Of a stretch of DNA of 64,000 nucleotides, positions 40,126 to 50,369 are shown in pieces. The position numbers and the translations under genes are program-made. This stretch comes from Borreliella japonica (GTDB lineage Bacteria; Spirochaetota; Spirochaetia; Borreliales; Borreliaceae): contig NZ_FMTE01000003.1 of assembly GCF_900099615.1 (NCBI RefSeq), forward strand, positions 157,164 to 221,163, given 5' to 3'. A model generated the notes under the pieces. It was not told the DNA's origin. It did not search any database and saw only the letters and a list, made by a program, of their open reading frames with translations. The stretch's first letter is position 1, and each line of letters opens with the position of its first letter.

Positions 40126-40452
40126 ATGTCTTTTTCAAGAAGACCAAAGGTTACTAAGTCAGATATTGTTGATCAAATATCTTTGAACATTAGAAATAAT
40201 AATCTAAAATTAGAAAAAAAATACATAAGACTTGTGATAGATGCTTTTTTTGAAGAGCTTAAGGGCAATCTTTGTTCGAATAATGTTATTGAGTTTAGAT
40301 CTTTTGGTACATTCGAAGTTAGAAAAAGAAAGGGACGTTTAAATGCGCGTAATCCTCAAACAGGGGAATATGTTAAGGTTTTAGATCATCATGTTGCGTA
40401 TTTTCGTCCAGGCAAAGACTTGAAAGAGAGAGTGTGGGGTATTAAAGGTTAA
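40126..40452 (+). CDS. hbb: HU/IHF-like nucleoid protein Hbb
   Basis: A 108-residue DNA-bending dimer-forming protein, the single HU/IHF-type protein known in Borrelia. The family core is intact: [30 protein letters not shown] and RNPQTGE with the intercalating Pro at the arm tip, then [10 protein letters not shown]. The N-terminus is about 10 residues longer than E. coli HU. It is co-transcribed with rpsT (3-base gap) and directly abuts the bactofilin gene. Confidence 0.96.
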   Translation: MSFSRRPKVTKSDIVDQISLNIRNNNLKLEKKYIRLVIDAFFEELKGNLCSNNVIEFRSFGTFEVRKRKGRLNARNPQTGEYVKVLDHHVAYFRPGKDLKERVWGIKG

Positions 40453-40860
40453 GTGCCGGTTAATATGGTAGATTCTTATAAATGGGATTGTAAGCTTGAT
40501 TCTAGTTTGACTTTTAGAGGAAAATTAAAATTTGAAGGAACTTTGTATCTCGATTCTTCTTTTGAAGGTGAAATATCTTCAAAAGGGGGTGTGCTTTTTA
40601 TTGGTAAGAACAGCAAGGTTATTACCAACGTAGTAACTTGTGATACATTGATAGTAGAAGGAATTTTGAAGGGCAATGTGAATGCTGCTAGTAAAGTTTA
40701 TTTAAACAGCGGTTGTAAAATATATGGGGATGTAAAGACAAGAAAAATATTTATTAATGATAATATAATTTTTGATGGTAAGTGTGAAATGATAAAGTCT
40801 AATGAAATTGTAGATTTATTTTCTTTCACTGTTTCACAAATAAAAGATACTTTGCAATAG
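40453..40860 (+). CDS. Bactofilin (second copy)
   Basis: A 135-residue protein made almost entirely of the bactofilin beta-helix: repeated rungs such as LTFRGKLKFEGTLYLDSSFEGEISS and GILKGNVNAASKVYLNSG. It is shorter than the bactofilin at 27029, without its long charged tail. The start is GTG 40453, directly after the hbb stop, with AAAGG four bases upstream; ATG 40465 is an alternative. Its place in the rpsT-hbb-rho group, away from a peptidase, suggests a different role from the M23-linked copy. Confidence 0.88.
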   Translation: MPVNMVDSYKWDCKLDSSLTFRGKLKFEGTLYLDSSFEGEISSKGGVLFIGKNSKVITNVVTCDTLIVEGILKGNVNAASKVYLNSGCKIYGDVKTRKIFINDNIIFDGKCEMIKSNEIVDLFSFTVSQIKDTLQ

Positions 40861-40939
40861 AGTCGGTGTTTTTTATTAATTAATAATAAGTAGATTTTTA
40901 TAAAATCCTTTCTCAAAAATTTAATTCGTAGAGGAAAAT

Positions 40940-42487
40940 ATGGATAAAAAAAATGTTGGATTTGATTTAGAAAGTGAAATGAGGCGGTTGGATGTTTCTA
41001 AAGAGTTTAAGATTGAAGATAATTTTAAAAAAAAAGTGGTTAAAGTTGTTGCTAAAAAGGATTCTGCATCTAATGTGGTAAAATCTGTAGATTTAAGTAG
41101 TGCAAAGGATTCAAACGGTGTAGTATTTTCTGAATTTGATTATGATGTTCCTGCTTCAGGTTTAGAAAATAACATTAAAACTTTAGAACAAAGTAATATC
41201 ATAAAGTTTTTTAACGGCAAAGATTATGTAGAGATTGAAAAACTTTATGACAAGCCAATTACAGAGGTTAGAAAAATTGTTGAAGGTCTTGGGACCAATC
41301 ATACTATTGCTGTAACAATGAAAAAAACCGAATTAATATTTTTATTGGTAAAAATATTAAGTGAGAATAATATTGATGTTTTATTTACAGGTGTGCTTGA
41401 TGTGCTTAGTGATGGTTATGGGTTTTTGAGAACTGCATCAAATTCTTATCTTTCAGGAGGTAATGATGTTTATGTTTCTCCTTCTCAGATTAGACTTTTT
41501 AATTTAAGGACAGGTGATATTTTGTATGGCCAAATTAGATCACCTAGAGATGGGGAGAGATTTTTTGCCATGGTTAAAATTAAATCTATTAATAATCAAG
41601 ATCCTACGTTTGCTCAAAACAGAATACCTTTTGATAATTTAACTCCTCTTTATCCTAATATTAAGTTGAATCTTGAATATGAAAATTGCAATATTTCTAC
41701 AAGGCTTATTAATCTTTTTTCACCTATAGGTAAAGGACAAAGGGCTTTAATAGTTTCTCCTCCAAAAGCGGGGAAGACTACCTTGCTTCAAAAAATAGCC
41801 AATGCAATAACTACTAATTATTCGGATGTTATTTTGATGATATTGCTTATTGATGAGAGACCAGAAGAAGTTACGGATATGATTCGTAGTGTTAAAGGTG
41901 AAGTGATAGCATCTAATTTTGATGAGCAGGCTAGTAGGCATGTCCAGGTAGCAGAGATGGTTATCGAAAAGGCAAAAAGGCTTGTTGAGAACAAAAAAGA
42001 TGTTGTTATTTTGCTTGATTCTATTACAAGGCTTGCAAGGGCATATAATCAAACTATGCCAACTTCTGGTAAAATTTTATCGGGCGGGGTAGATTCTAAT
42101 GCTCTACATAAGCCAAAGAGATTTTTTGGATCTGCTAGAAATATTGAGGAGGGAGGAAGTCTAACTATTATAGCTACTGCTTTGGTAGATACTGGGAGTA
42201 AAATGGATGAAGTTATTTTTGAAGAATTTAAAAGTACTGGTAATATGGAATTAATTCTTGATAGAAGCTTGGCAGATAGAAGACTTTTCCCCGCTATTAA
42301 TATTAAAAAGTCGGGCACCAGAAAAGAAGAGCTTTTACTCAGTGAAGAGGAGCGTTCTAAAATTTTACTTATTAGAAGAATACTCAGTGGTGTTGATGAT
42401 TATGAGGGAGTTGAAGTTTTGATAGAAAAGATGAAAAAAAGCAAAAATAATGAGATCTTTTTAAAGACAATGAGCAATGGTAATTAA
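40940..42487 (+). CDS. rho: Transcription termination factor Rho
   Basis: A 515-residue hexameric RNA helicase ending transcription. After an N-terminal extension of about 80 charged residues comes the Rho N domain, the cold-shock-like RNA-binding domain ([15 protein letters not shown]), Walker A in [11 protein letters not shown] at about 275-283, Walker B with [15 protein letters not shown] and the Q/R loops ([11 protein letters not shown]). It is about 100 residues longer than E. coli Rho. ATG 40940 follows AGAGGA. Confidence 0.97.
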   Translation: MDKKNVGFDLESEMRRLDVSKEFKIEDNFKKKVVKVVAKKDSASNVVKSVDLSSAKDSNGVVFSEFDYDVPASGLENNIKTLEQSNIIKFFNGKDYVEIEKLYDKPITEVRKIVEGLGTNHTIAVTMKKTELIFLLVKILSENNIDVLFTGVLDVLSDGYGFLRTASNSYLSGGNDVYVSPSQIRLFNLRTGDILYGQIRSPRDGERFFAMVKIKSINNQDPTFAQNRIPFDNLTPLYPNIKLNLEYENCNISTRLINLFSPIGKGQRALIVSPPKAGKTTLLQKIANAITTNYSDVILMILLIDERPEEVTDMIRSVKGEVIASNFDEQASRHVQVAEMVIEKAKRLVENKKDVVILLDSITRLARAYNQTMPTSGKILSGGVDSNALHKPKRFFGSARNIEEGGSLTIIATALVDTGSKMDEVIFEEFKSTGNMELILDRSLADRRLFPAINIKKSGTRKEELLLSEEERSKILLIRRILSGVDDYEGVEVLIEKMKKSKNNEIFLKTMSNGN

Positions 42488-42490
42488 ATA

Positions 42491-42516
42491 AATTGACATT
42501 ATTTCTAATGTCAATT
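42491..42516 (+). promoter_or_regulatory. Hairpin between rho and rpmE
   Basis: A perfect 11-base stem (42491-42501 with 42506-42516) and a TTTC loop. No U-run follows, so full termination is unlikely. It contains TTGACA at 42493-42498 with a weak TAAACT 17 bases on, so part of it could also be an rpmE promoter. Confidence 0.5.
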
Positions 42517-42547
42517 AAACTTTACTGAAGGTTAAGAGGAGGGTTTT

Positions 42548-42793
42548 ATGAGAAAAGGTGTACATCCTAAAAGTAATTTAGTGGTATTTAAAGACGGATC
42601 AAATGGAGCAATGTTTTTAACCAGGTCTACTTTGAACTCAAAAGAAACTATTAAGTATGTTGATGGAAATGAATATCCATTGATTACTGTAGAGATTACA
42701 AGCAAATCACATCCTTTTTATACAGGTCAACAAAAGTTTGTTGATGCAGCGGGAAGAATTGATAAATTTAATAAAAGGTATAAAAAGATCTGA
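42548..42793 (+). CDS. rpmE: Ribosomal protein bL31, zinc-free type B
   Basis: An 81-residue large-subunit protein. It begins [10 protein letters not shown] and ends in the basic [12 protein letters not shown], as in bL31 type B. The four cysteines of the zinc-binding C+ form are absent; there is no Cys at all. A strong GAGGAGGG precedes the ATG. The stop codon lies in the loop of the terminator. Confidence 0.95.
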   Translation: MRKGVHPKSNLVVFKDGSNGAMFLTRSTLNSKETIKYVDGNEYPLITVEITSKSHPFYTGQQKFVDAAGRIDKFNKRYKKI

Positions 42794-42810
42794 AAATTAG
42801 GTCTTTTTAT
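42780..42810 (+). terminator. Intrinsic terminator after rpmE
   Basis: An 11-base stem (42780-42790 with 42800-42810; one G-U pair) with a 9-base loop that contains the rpmE stop codon. The 3' arm holds five T residues in a row. It ends the rho-rpmE transcript and faces the end of the M16 gene. Confidence 0.75.
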
Positions 42811-42829
42811 ATGAAATTTTGAGAAAATA

Positions 42830-45745
42830 TTAATAAATTTTTTTTACATTATATTCTTTCCCCATTAGTTTTTCCAGTTTGTTTTTTTCTTCTTCATATG
42901 TTTGATTATTTACCAAAGATGCAATGCTATTGTGTTGTCTAATTTGTTTTAGAATCTTTTCGGATATGTCTTTAATATCTTGAGGCGTAATTGTAAAGTA
43001 GGCATTTCGAATGTCTTGTCTTAAACTATCGCTAATATTTAACATTTTTCTTCTATAGCTTTGCAAGGCTTCTGTAGCTTTAGTTTTTACATAGATGTTG
43101 GTTCCTATTAAACCTATCAAATAGGTATAAATCTCTTCATTTGTCATTTTATTATTAGCCAATTCTTCCAAAGAGTTTTCAAAAGCTTGGTAAGTTTTGA
43201 TGAAATTGGGGTCTCTGTAGGATGCAAAAGAAAAAATTCCGTTAGCGATCGATGCGCTTGCTCCGTATGCACCACCTATTACTCTTATTTTTTCCCAAAA
43301 AATTCCACTTCTTAATATATGCTCTAAAAAATTTGCTTTTGGATAATTTTCATCGTTGATTTTGTAACTAGGGAAACATATGGCATTGAAAGCTACTTTT
43401 GATTGGATAATTATTATTTCTTTTAATGCTTTGTTGTTTGTTTCAATATTTAGCAATCCATCGTAATAATTATTCTCTTCCAGGCTTTCTTTTAGATTAA
43501 ACAATTCATTTTCCAAATTTTTAAGAATATCGTCAGTGTTTCCTATTATTAGTGCAGATAGATTGTTTTTTAAAATTATTTTATTTTTTAGATTGTCTAA
43601 TTTATTTGCAATTTCTTTTAAAGACTCTGTATCGGTTTTTACTTTTTGCCAAAATTCTCTACCCGTTATTCCATTTTGTAATTCTTTTAAATATTCATTT
43701 AATTTTAACTTCGATTTGGACCTTAATATTGCTAAAAGATGACCTTTGGGGATTAATAAGGATTTAAAATCGTTTTTCAAGCTTAGTGTTATTTCTTTTA
43801 ATCTCTCATAATCATAGAAATTGATGTTAGTTAAAATTTCTTTGATCAGTTCAAATGATTCTTTAACTTTATGGTTAAAAGATTTAAAGCTAATATTAAA
43901 TGAATTTAAAATGTTTCCATTAATATCCTCATCGTAACTCTCAGATATATTTATTTGTCCCAAAGTATTTTGAATTTTATTGTTAATATCTATGTAAGAA
44001 TAGTTTTTTGTAGATAAATCTTGAAGAGCTCTTTTAAATAAAGATAGATGTATATAATCTTCTTTTTCTAAAAAATTTAGTTTAAAAAATAAGTTTACAT
44101 TAAAAATATTGTTATTCTTAAATTTAAAAGAATGTAGATTTAGTTCTTTTACTTCATTAAGATCTAGACTTTTTTCTATTTGTTTTGGCAAATCTTCTAT
44201 TTTTAGTAAAGGAAGTTTTGCTATATCTGCTTTGGAGTCTTTTTTATTTTGGTATTTTTTAAACTGATTAAAGTCTTTTTTAAATTGTATAAATTTTTCT
44301 GGATTTTGTTTAATTTTAATTTCCTTTTCCATTAATTTTTTTTCAATTTCTTCTTCCATTTCTTTTTCTGTATCATGCGATGGAATAAAGCTTATTAATG
44401 TATAATGATTGTTAAATATTAGATATTTTTCGATTAAATTTTCGAAGTAATAAATTCCTTTTTCCAGTTTATTTGTAATTTCATTTATATAGTAGCTTGT
44501 TTGTAATGTTTTGATTGGATGCATGCCATTTAACCATCCTTTAAAACTTTTTATCATTAAAGCGATGGGAAGATTTTGTCCTTTTTCTTCTTTTAGAGCG
44601 AATTCGTAACCAAAAAGAATTCCTTTTATTAACTCTTTTGGAATTTTGTTTTTTACTAAATTTTTAAGTTCGCTGAAAATTAAATTTTTAAATTCTTTTT
44701 CCTTTTTTTCAACAACATTTTGAAGTCCAAACGAAAAAACGGATTCTTTTAAATCTGTATTTATTCCGCTAACATGGGCTATATTTTCGCCAATCTCGCT
44801 TTTTAAGATATTGATTGTGAATGAGCAAGAATCATCTAAGAGTATTTCTGAGAGAATTTCAAGACCAATGCTATCTTCAATATTGTTAATTTCCGTGCAA
44901 AGCCAATTTATTGTGTATACCCCAAGAGCATTATCGTTTTCTTTAGGAATTTTGTATGTTAATTTTTTCCCTTTTTCCCATCTTTTAACGTTTTCTATAT
45001 TAATATTAACATTGCTTTTTTCTTTTTTATAAGGCCTTATTATGTATTTTTCAATGAAATTTAGATTTTTTTCAGTCTGAATGTTGCCGCATAAAAATAT
45101 TTTGCAGTTTTCAAGTGTATAATATTTTTTATAAAAATCTAAAAAACTTTCATAGGTGAGATCAATAATATTTGTTGGGATGCCACCCGAATCGTATTTA
45201 TATGCTCCCTCTTCAAAAAGAGAACTACTTGCTATTTCGTTGATTAGGGAATTTTTATTTGAGTAGCTGCCTTTCATTTCATTGAAGACAATTCCAGATA
45301 CTTTAAAATCTTTTGGGTTTATATTGTATCCTTCTTGCATAAATGATTCTTTTTTAAGTAACGGGTGAAATATAGAATCGGCATAGATATTAAATAAATT
45401 AAAATAGTCTTTTTCAATTGTTGATGCTGCTGGGTAGATGGTTTTATCCGGAAATGTCATTGCATTTAAAAATGTGTTTAGACTTCCCTTTAGTAGGTAA
45501 AGAAATGGATCTTTTATTTTATATTTGTTAGAACCACAAAAAATTGTATGTTCTAAAACATGTGCAACTCCGGTATTGTTTGAAGGTATTGTCTTGAAAG
45601 CTATGCAAAATGCATTTTCTTTAAAAGAATCACTTTTTAAGTGAAATATTTCAAGGCCACTGTCGTGTTTAAAATAAGATCCTTCCGCATCATATTCTTC
45701 TAAATAAGTTTTTGAAATTAGTTTAAAGATTTTTTTCTTTTTCAT
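42830..45745 (-). CDS. M16C family metallopeptidase (PreP-like)
   Basis: A 971-residue zinc peptidase of the insulinase/presequence-protease group, degrading peptides in a closed chamber made of two halves. The inverted zinc motif is HVLEH (H62, E65, H66), and the third ligand is probably E156 in VFNEMKGSYS. The second half carries the degenerate M16C domain with GGAYGASASI near the C-terminus. There is no signal peptide, so a cytoplasmic location is expected. With pepF it gives peptide breakdown capacity for an amino-acid auxotroph. Confidence 0.93.
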   Translation of the reverse strand: MKKKKIFKLISKTYLEEYDAEGSYFKHDSGLEIFHLKSDSFKENAFCIAFKTIPSNNTGVAHVLEHTIFCGSNKYKIKDPFLYLLKGSLNTFLNAMTFPDKTIYPAASTIEKDYFNLFNIYADSIFHPLLKKESFMQEGYNINPKDFKVSGIVFNEMKGSYSNKNSLINEIASSSLFEEGAYKYDSGGIPTNIIDLTYESFLDFYKKYYTLENCKIFLCGNIQTEKNLNFIEKYIIRPYKKEKSNVNINIENVKRWEKGKKLTYKIPKENDNALGVYTINWLCTEINNIEDSIGLEILSEILLDDSCSFTINILKSEIGENIAHVSGINTDLKESVFSFGLQNVVEKKEKEFKNLIFSELKNLVKNKIPKELIKGILFGYEFALKEEKGQNLPIALMIKSFKGWLNGMHPIKTLQTSYYINEITNKLEKGIYYFENLIEKYLIFNNHYTLISFIPSHDTEKEMEEEIEKKLMEKEIKIKQNPEKFIQFKKDFNQFKKYQNKKDSKADIAKLPLLKIEDLPKQIEKSLDLNEVKELNLHSFKFKNNNIFNVNLFFKLNFLEKEDYIHLSLFKRALQDLSTKNYSYIDINNKIQNTLGQINISESYDEDINGNILNSFNISFKSFNHKVKESFELIKEILTNINFYDYERLKEITLSLKNDFKSLLIPKGHLLAILRSKSKLKLNEYLKELQNGITGREFWQKVKTDTESLKEIANKLDNLKNKIILKNNLSALIIGNTDDILKNLENELFNLKESLEENNYYDGLLNIETNNKALKEIIIIQSKVAFNAICFPSYKINDENYPKANFLEHILRSGIFWEKIRVIGGAYGASASIANGIFSFASYRDPNFIKTYQAFENSLEELANNKMTNEEIYTYLIGLIGTNIYVKTKATEALQSYRRKMLNISDSLRQDIRNAYFTITPQDIKDISEKILKQIRQHNSIASLVNNQTYEEEKNKLEKLMGKEYNVKKIY

Positions 45746-45760
45746 TTATGGCTTTAATCC

Positions 45761-46462
45761 TTATTTTACAAATTGTGCTATTTCGCTTGCATTAAATTCA
45801 AATATGTTTTGAAGTTCCTCTGTGTCGTCTAGTTTAAATGTGTATTCAGGAAATTTAATAACAATTTTTTTGTTTTCAAAGTAAATTGCTGCTTGCTGTA
45901 AATCAAATAGTAATTCGTTAGGTAAAATTTTTTCTTTAATTTTTTTTGTAAAAAATGGGAATGCTTCATCTGTTTTAATTATGTCGTCAATATTATGAAC
46001 ATAGTTTCCTTTATCTTGAATGTAATAGCTTCTGTAATTTGTAATAGGACTGCTATTGATTTCTTGAGTTGCAATAAGTATTATTGTGTAGGTATTGTAT
46101 CCATGGTGAATTTCATAGTCTATTTTCAAGCTGAATTTTTTATCCTCAGGTTTAAGCTCTTTACTAACAATGTCAAGTCTTGCTACAATTTGGTTTACAT
46201 ATTCATTAAGCTCAGTATTTAATTCTTCAAGATTTCCTTGTTCCTTTCCTTCAATTATTAATTTAGGTATTCTAATATTGTATTCATAAAATTTTGATTC
46301 TTCTTTTGAACTCATTGAAGTTATTATTAAAGAATTCATTTTGTTACTATTTGAGTCAATATCTTTGAAATTGATTTTGGTTAATTTTTTTGTACATCCG
46401 TTAAAAATCATTAATGTAAATATTAACACAAAAGTTGCTTTTGTTGTTTTTGAATTTAGCAT
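45761..46462 (-). CDS. Lipoprotein with DUF3298/RsiV-like domain
   Basis: A 233-residue lipoprotein: the signal peptide ends IFNGC, so Cys23 would be lipidated. The mature part has an N-terminal DUF4163-like strand region and a C-terminal DUF3298-like domain (DEAFPFFTKKIKEKI, ending YTFKLDDTEELQNIFEF), resembling the extracytoplasmic part of RsiV and peptidoglycan deacetylase accessory regions. No lysozyme-binding role can be inferred. It ends 15 bases before the M16 gene, on the same strand. Confidence 0.75.
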   Translation of the reverse strand: MLNSKTTKATFVLIFTLMIFNGCTKKLTKINFKDIDSNSNKMNSLIITSMSSKEESKFYEYNIRIPKLIIEGKEQGNLEELNTELNEYVNQIVARLDIVSKELKPEDKKFSLKIDYEIHHGYNTYTIILIATQEINSSPITNYRSYYIQDKGNYVHNIDDIIKTDEAFPFFTKKIKEKILPNELLFDLQQAAIYFENKKIVIKFPEYTFKLDDTEELQNIFEFNASEIAQFVK

Positions 46463-46591
46463 ACGATGATTTCTCCCTGCAATATTTATTTTAATCCTGC
46501 TATAAGATATTATATAATAACCTTGATATGAATTAGTATTATTTGTAATTTTGTTTGAAAATTTTACTTAAGACATATCTTAGGAGATAAG

Positions 46592-47869
46592 ATGCTTGAT
46601 CTGAAATTTATTAGAGATAATCTTGATCTTGTTAAGAGAAGTATTAAAGCAAGAGGCCTTGTTTTAGATGTTGATAAGTTAATTTATCTTGATGATAAGA
46701 GAAAAAAAATAATTACTAAAATTGGTGAGCTTAATGCAAAAAGAAATGACAATTCTTCTAAAATGCGAGAAAATCCTGATAAGGTTTTAAAGATCTCTTT
46801 AATAGAAACTGGAAAGATTTTAAAAAAACAGATTACTGATCTAGAAGAAGAGCTTGAGAGATTGTCTTTTGATTTTGACCTTGAAAATAAGCGAGTGCCT
46901 AATATTTTATCATCTGACGTGCCTATTGGTAATAGTGAGGAAGATAATTTTGAGATAAAAAAAGTTGGAGTTGTTCCAAAGTTTGATTTTAAGCCAAAAG
47001 ATCATTTAGAGCTTGGCAGAGATTTAGATCTTCTAGATTTTGACAGAGCACGTGAAGTTAGTGGGAGTAAATTTTATTATCTTAAAAATGAAGCAGTGTT
47101 TTTAGAAATTGCTCTGATTAATTTCTCTTTGAATAAATTAAGAGAAAAAGGTTTTGATGTTTTTATTACTCCTGATGTTGCAAGAGAGTATATAGTTGAT
47201 GGAATTGGTTTTAATCCTCGTGGCAATGAAAGCAATATTTATAAGATCGAAGGTACAGATAAATATCTTGTAGGCACTTCTGAGATTACGCTTGGTGGTT
47301 ATTATTATAATAAAATAATAGATCTCACTTTGCCAATAAAAATGGCAGGATTTTCACATTGTTTTCGAAAAGAAGCTGGAACATACGGACAACTTTCAAA
47401 AGGTCTTTATAGAGTTCATCAGTTTAGCAAGGTAGAGATGTTTTGTTTTTGTAAAGCGGAAGAATCGCATGTTATTCATGACGAATTTTTGAACATTCAA
47501 GAGCAAATTTTTACTGAGCTTGAGATTCCTTATAGGGTTTTAAATATTTGTTCTTTTGATCTTGGTTCGCCAGCTTATAAAAAATATGATATTGAAGCAT
47601 GGATGCCCGGAAGAGATGGTAAAGGTAGGTATGGAGAGGTTACCTCAACGTCAAATTGTACAGATTATCAATCAAGAAGGCTTAAGATTAGATATAAAGA
47701 TAAAGATGGACAAAATAAATTCGCACACATGGTAAATGGAACAGCAATAGCTACAACAAGAGCTATTATTTCCATACTTGAAAACTTTCAGGATGAAAGT
47801 GGGGGAGTTAAAATTCCCAAAAGTTTGGTTAAGTATACAGGTTTTGACCACATTCCTTTTAAGAATTAG
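46592..47869 (+). CDS. serS: Seryl-tRNA synthetase
   Basis: A 425-residue class II enzyme. The N-terminal antiparallel coiled coil (about 30-100) grips the tRNA variable arm. Motif 2 is [27 protein letters not shown] split at its loop, and motif 3 is [19 protein letters not shown]. The Ser-specific [13 protein letters not shown] is present. ATG 46592 follows AGGAG. The end overlaps the convergent Dus gene by 11 bases. Confidence 0.98.
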   Translation: MLDLKFIRDNLDLVKRSIKARGLVLDVDKLIYLDDKRKKIITKIGELNAKRNDNSSKMRENPDKVLKISLIETGKILKKQITDLEEELERLSFDFDLENKRVPNILSSDVPIGNSEEDNFEIKKVGVVPKFDFKPKDHLELGRDLDLLDFDRAREVSGSKFYYLKNEAVFLEIALINFSLNKLREKGFDVFITPDVAREYIVDGIGFNPRGNESNIYKIEGTDKYLVGTSEITLGGYYYNKIIDLTLPIKMAGFSHCFRKEAGTYGQLSKGLYRVHQFSKVEMFCFCKAEESHVIHDEFLNIQEQIFTELEIPYRVLNICSFDLGSPAYKKYDIEAWMPGRDGKGRYGEVTSTSNCTDYQSRRLKIRYKDKDGQNKFAHMVNGTAIATTRAIISILENFQDESGGVKIPKSLVKYTGFDHIPFKN

Positions 47870-48866
47870 AATCTAGTGTTTTTTCTGGTAATGTTTCTAT
47901 AGCTTTTAGCAATATTTCATGTTTTTTTAAGGTTTTTGGGAATGGTGCTGTTAAATTTTGTCTAAATTTTTTAGATCCTTTTTTGGAAAATGTTATTCCC
48001 ATAAGATTTTTGAATAATACATTTATTGACAAATAATTTTCGTATTCTTTAATATATTCTACCATTTGCATCAATATTTCTTTTCTTGTAAGAATTTTAT
48101 CAGTTTCGTTTAAAAATTCTCTTGAGGTGTTTGCAATAAAGTATGGATTTTCAAACGCACTTCTTCCAATCATGACAGAATCAACAATGGATAAGTGTTT
48201 TTTAATTTGTTCTGAGTTGCTGATTCCTCCGTTTGTCTCAATAAACAAATTTTTATTCTCTTTTTTGAGATTATATACAAATTCATGTCTTAATTTTGGT
48301 ATATTTCTATTATTTTTAGGGGAAAATCCTTTTAATATTGCAACCCTTGCATGTACAATAAAATTCTTGATACCAAAATCTGAGATTATTTTGACAAAGC
48401 TTTTTAACTCAGAGTAATTTTCATTTTTATAATCACTAGGTGAAAGCCTTATGCCCAATCTATGTTTAATTGAAATAGGTTTATTTGTGTTTTCTTTCAT
48501 TATTTTTAAAATTTCACCTACTTGATTGGCATTGCTCATTAGACAGGCTCCACAACTTGCATTTTGGATTTTTAGAGATGGACATCCGACATTAAGGTTG
48601 TATTCATCAAAATTGAAGTGTTTTTCAAGAATCTGAATGGCCCTAAGAGCATCATTTTTAGAGTTTGTTGCTATTTGAATTGCAATTGGAGAATCTAAGG
48701 GCGTTTGTTTTACAAGTTTTTTTACATCACCCATGATTATTGACTTTGCAGAAACCATTGGAGTATATAATGTAACTTTTTTTGATAAAAGTCTTATAAA
48801 ATATCTGAAATGCTCGTCTGTGATGTTTACCATTGGAGCTATTGATATTTTTCGATTTATTAACAT
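47859..48866 (-). CDS. tRNA-dihydrouridine synthase, DusA-like
   Basis: A 335-residue FMN enzyme reducing uridines in the tRNA D loop. The N-terminus [16 protein letters not shown] and the motif [19 protein letters not shown] (catalytic Cys108) follow the DusA pattern, as do KHRLGI and the later ETNGGISN and [11 protein letters not shown]. DusA in E. coli modifies U20/U20a; which positions are modified here is not visible. ATG 48866 has no obvious ribosome binding site. Confidence 0.92.
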   Translation of the reverse strand: MLINRKISIAPMVNITDEHFRYFIRLLSKKVTLYTPMVSAKSIIMGDVKKLVKQTPLDSPIAIQIATNSKNDALRAIQILEKHFNFDEYNLNVGCPSLKIQNASCGACLMSNANQVGEILKIMKENTNKPISIKHRLGIRLSPSDYKNENYSELKSFVKIISDFGIKNFIVHARVAILKGFSPKNNRNIPKLRHEFVYNLKKENKNLFIETNGGISNSEQIKKHLSIVDSVMIGRSAFENPYFIANTSREFLNETDKILTRKEILMQMVEYIKEYENYLSINVLFKNLMGITFSKKGSKKFRQNLTAPFPKTLKKHEILLKAIETLPEKTLDSNS

Positions 48867-48936
48867 TACTTAATATGTTAGAATAAACGAGCTAATTTAA
48901 CAATTGTTTGTTTTTGTTTTTAGGAGGAATTGTTAT

Positions 48937-49246
48937 ATGTTAGGAAGAAAAGATTTATTTTTTTACTACTTTTTCTAGCATTGTCAATTATAATTTATTA
49001 TGGAAAAAACGTTAACATCAAGAATGGTAATTATATTTTAGAGGGCATAAGCTAAAAAAGAAATCCTTTTGACATTTTCGAGTTGGAATTTACAATATGA
49101 TTTGAATGGTAGTATGGTTGATGATAACATTAAAGCGAATAGTTTAAATTTATCTAAGATTGAAATTATCTAAGTTTAAAAACTTTTTTATTAAATGTGG
49201 GTTTAATGAAGACTATTCATATAAAAATGGGATTTATGAATTTTAA
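48937..49246 (+). pseudogene. Frameshifted remnant of a small membrane-anchored protein gene
   Basis: AGGAGG (48922-48927) and ATG 48937 form a perfect translation start, but the frame stops after 13 codons. Continuing in the other frames gives three consecutive protein-like segments: a membrane anchor (RKKRFIFLLLFLALSIIIYY, stop 49053), then a stretch with LLTFSSWNLQYDLNG ending at 49173, then KNFFIKCGFNEDYSYKNG ending at 49246. Two of the shifts coincide with A runs. From memory B31 has a gene (BB0224) here. The 420-base gap 48867-49286 otherwise holds only a 7-base hairpin at 49251-49270. Confidence 0.55.
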
Positions 49247-49286
49247 TTAGGAGAGTTATAAAAAACTCTCATTATATAGGTAGAGT

Positions 49287-49661
49287 ATGTATGTTTATTT
49301 AATTGTCAATACAATTGATGTTAGGAAAATAAAAGCAGTAGAAAAAAATATTATTGAGCTTTATAATCAAGGTTTGTTGATTATAAATGATGGAGACTCA
49401 AGATATTATTTTTATAAAATTAATCATATAAACTCTGAAATGCTGGCAGATTCAATCAGAAATGTAGAATTAACAGTTTTGGAATTTGCAAAACATTTTG
49501 GTTTCAAATCAGGTAAAATTAAGAATGCAGATCAAGAATATTTTGAATTTTTTTTAGTTGATAAAAGCTTTGGTAATCAAAAGCTTTTATCTTCAAAAAA
49601 GATTAAGGCTTGTTGCAATTATTTCTTATTATTTAGATTAATATGTATTAAAGGAAATTGA
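49287..49661 (+). CDS. Hypothetical protein upstream of pgl
   Basis: I do not recognise this 124-residue protein. It begins MYVYLIVNTIDVRK, has no signal peptide or membrane span, is rich in Lys, Phe and Ile, and has two adjacent cysteines near the end. The stop TGA directly abuts the pgl ATG, so the two are co-translated, suggesting a cytoplasmic role. Codon use matches its neighbours. Confidence 0.65.
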   Translation: MYVYLIVNTIDVRKIKAVEKNIIELYNQGLLIINDGDSRYYFYKINHINSEMLADSIRNVELTVLEFAKHFGFKSGKIKNADQEYFEFFLVDKSFGNQKLLSSKKIKACCNYFLLFRLICIKGN

Positions 49662-50369
49662 ATGGAGTTTTTATATTCTGATGAAGAGAATTATTTAAAA
49701 AATAGATTTTTTGATTTTTTTAATATGAATATAGATAAAGATAAGTATACAAGCATTGGAATTTGTGGTGGTCGAAGTATAGTCACTTTTTTAAGTGTTT
49801 TTTTTAAAGAAAATTTTTCTTTAAAAAGATCACATTTTTTTTTAGTCGATGAACGTTGTGTTCCGTTGAATGATGAGAATAGCAATTATAATTTTTTAAA
49901 CAAAAATTTTTTTTCCAAAATGGTTGATAAAAATTTAATAAGTGTTTCCAAATTTCATACTTTTGTTTATAACGAAATAGATGAAACCACAGCTATCCAT
50001 GAGTATAATATTGAATTTAATTCTAGGTTTAATATTTTTGATTTTATTTTAGTTTCTGTTGGTGAGGATGGCCATATCGCATCTCTTTTCCCTTCAAGAA
50101 AGCTGTTGTTTTCAGATGTAGAAGGTTATCAGTATGAATACAATTCTCCTAAATTTCCTAGTAAAAGAATAAGCTTGACGCCAAAATCTTTGTTTAATTC
50201 AAAAGCGGTTGTTTTGCTATTTATGGGAGTTGATAAAAAGCGTGCTTTAGAGAATTTTTTAGGTTTTAATAGTTCTATTAATGAATGTCCAGCTAAACTT
50301 CTCAAAGAGCATCCCAATTTATTAGTTCTTACAAACATCAAAAGAGATGAAAGTTATGCAGGATCCTAG
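49662..50369 (+). CDS. pgl: 6-phosphogluconolactonase
   Basis: A 235-residue cytoplasmic enzyme hydrolysing 6-phosphogluconolactone in the oxidative pentose phosphate pathway, the source of NADPH. The family motifs are present: ICGGRSI near the N-terminus, FLVDERCVPLNDENSNY, and VGEDGHIASLFP. It starts right after the preceding stop and its end overlaps fliG1 by 23 bases. Confidence 0.93.
   Translation: MEFLYSDEENYLKNRFFDFFNMNIDKDKYTSIGICGGRSIVTFLSVFFKENFSLKRSHFFLVDERCVPLNDENSNYNFLNKNFFSKMVDKNLISVSKFHTFVYNEIDETTAIHEYNIEFNSRFNIFDFILVSVGEDGHIASLFPSRKLLFSDVEGYQYEYNSPKFPSKRISLTPKSLFNSKAVVLLFMGVDKKRALENFLGFNSSINECPAKLLKEHPNLLVLTNIKRDESYAGS

Noticed and set aside
49251..49270. Seven-base hairpin before the gene at 49287, considered as a terminator
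   Set aside because: No U-run follows, and it is only 16 bases from the next start codon.
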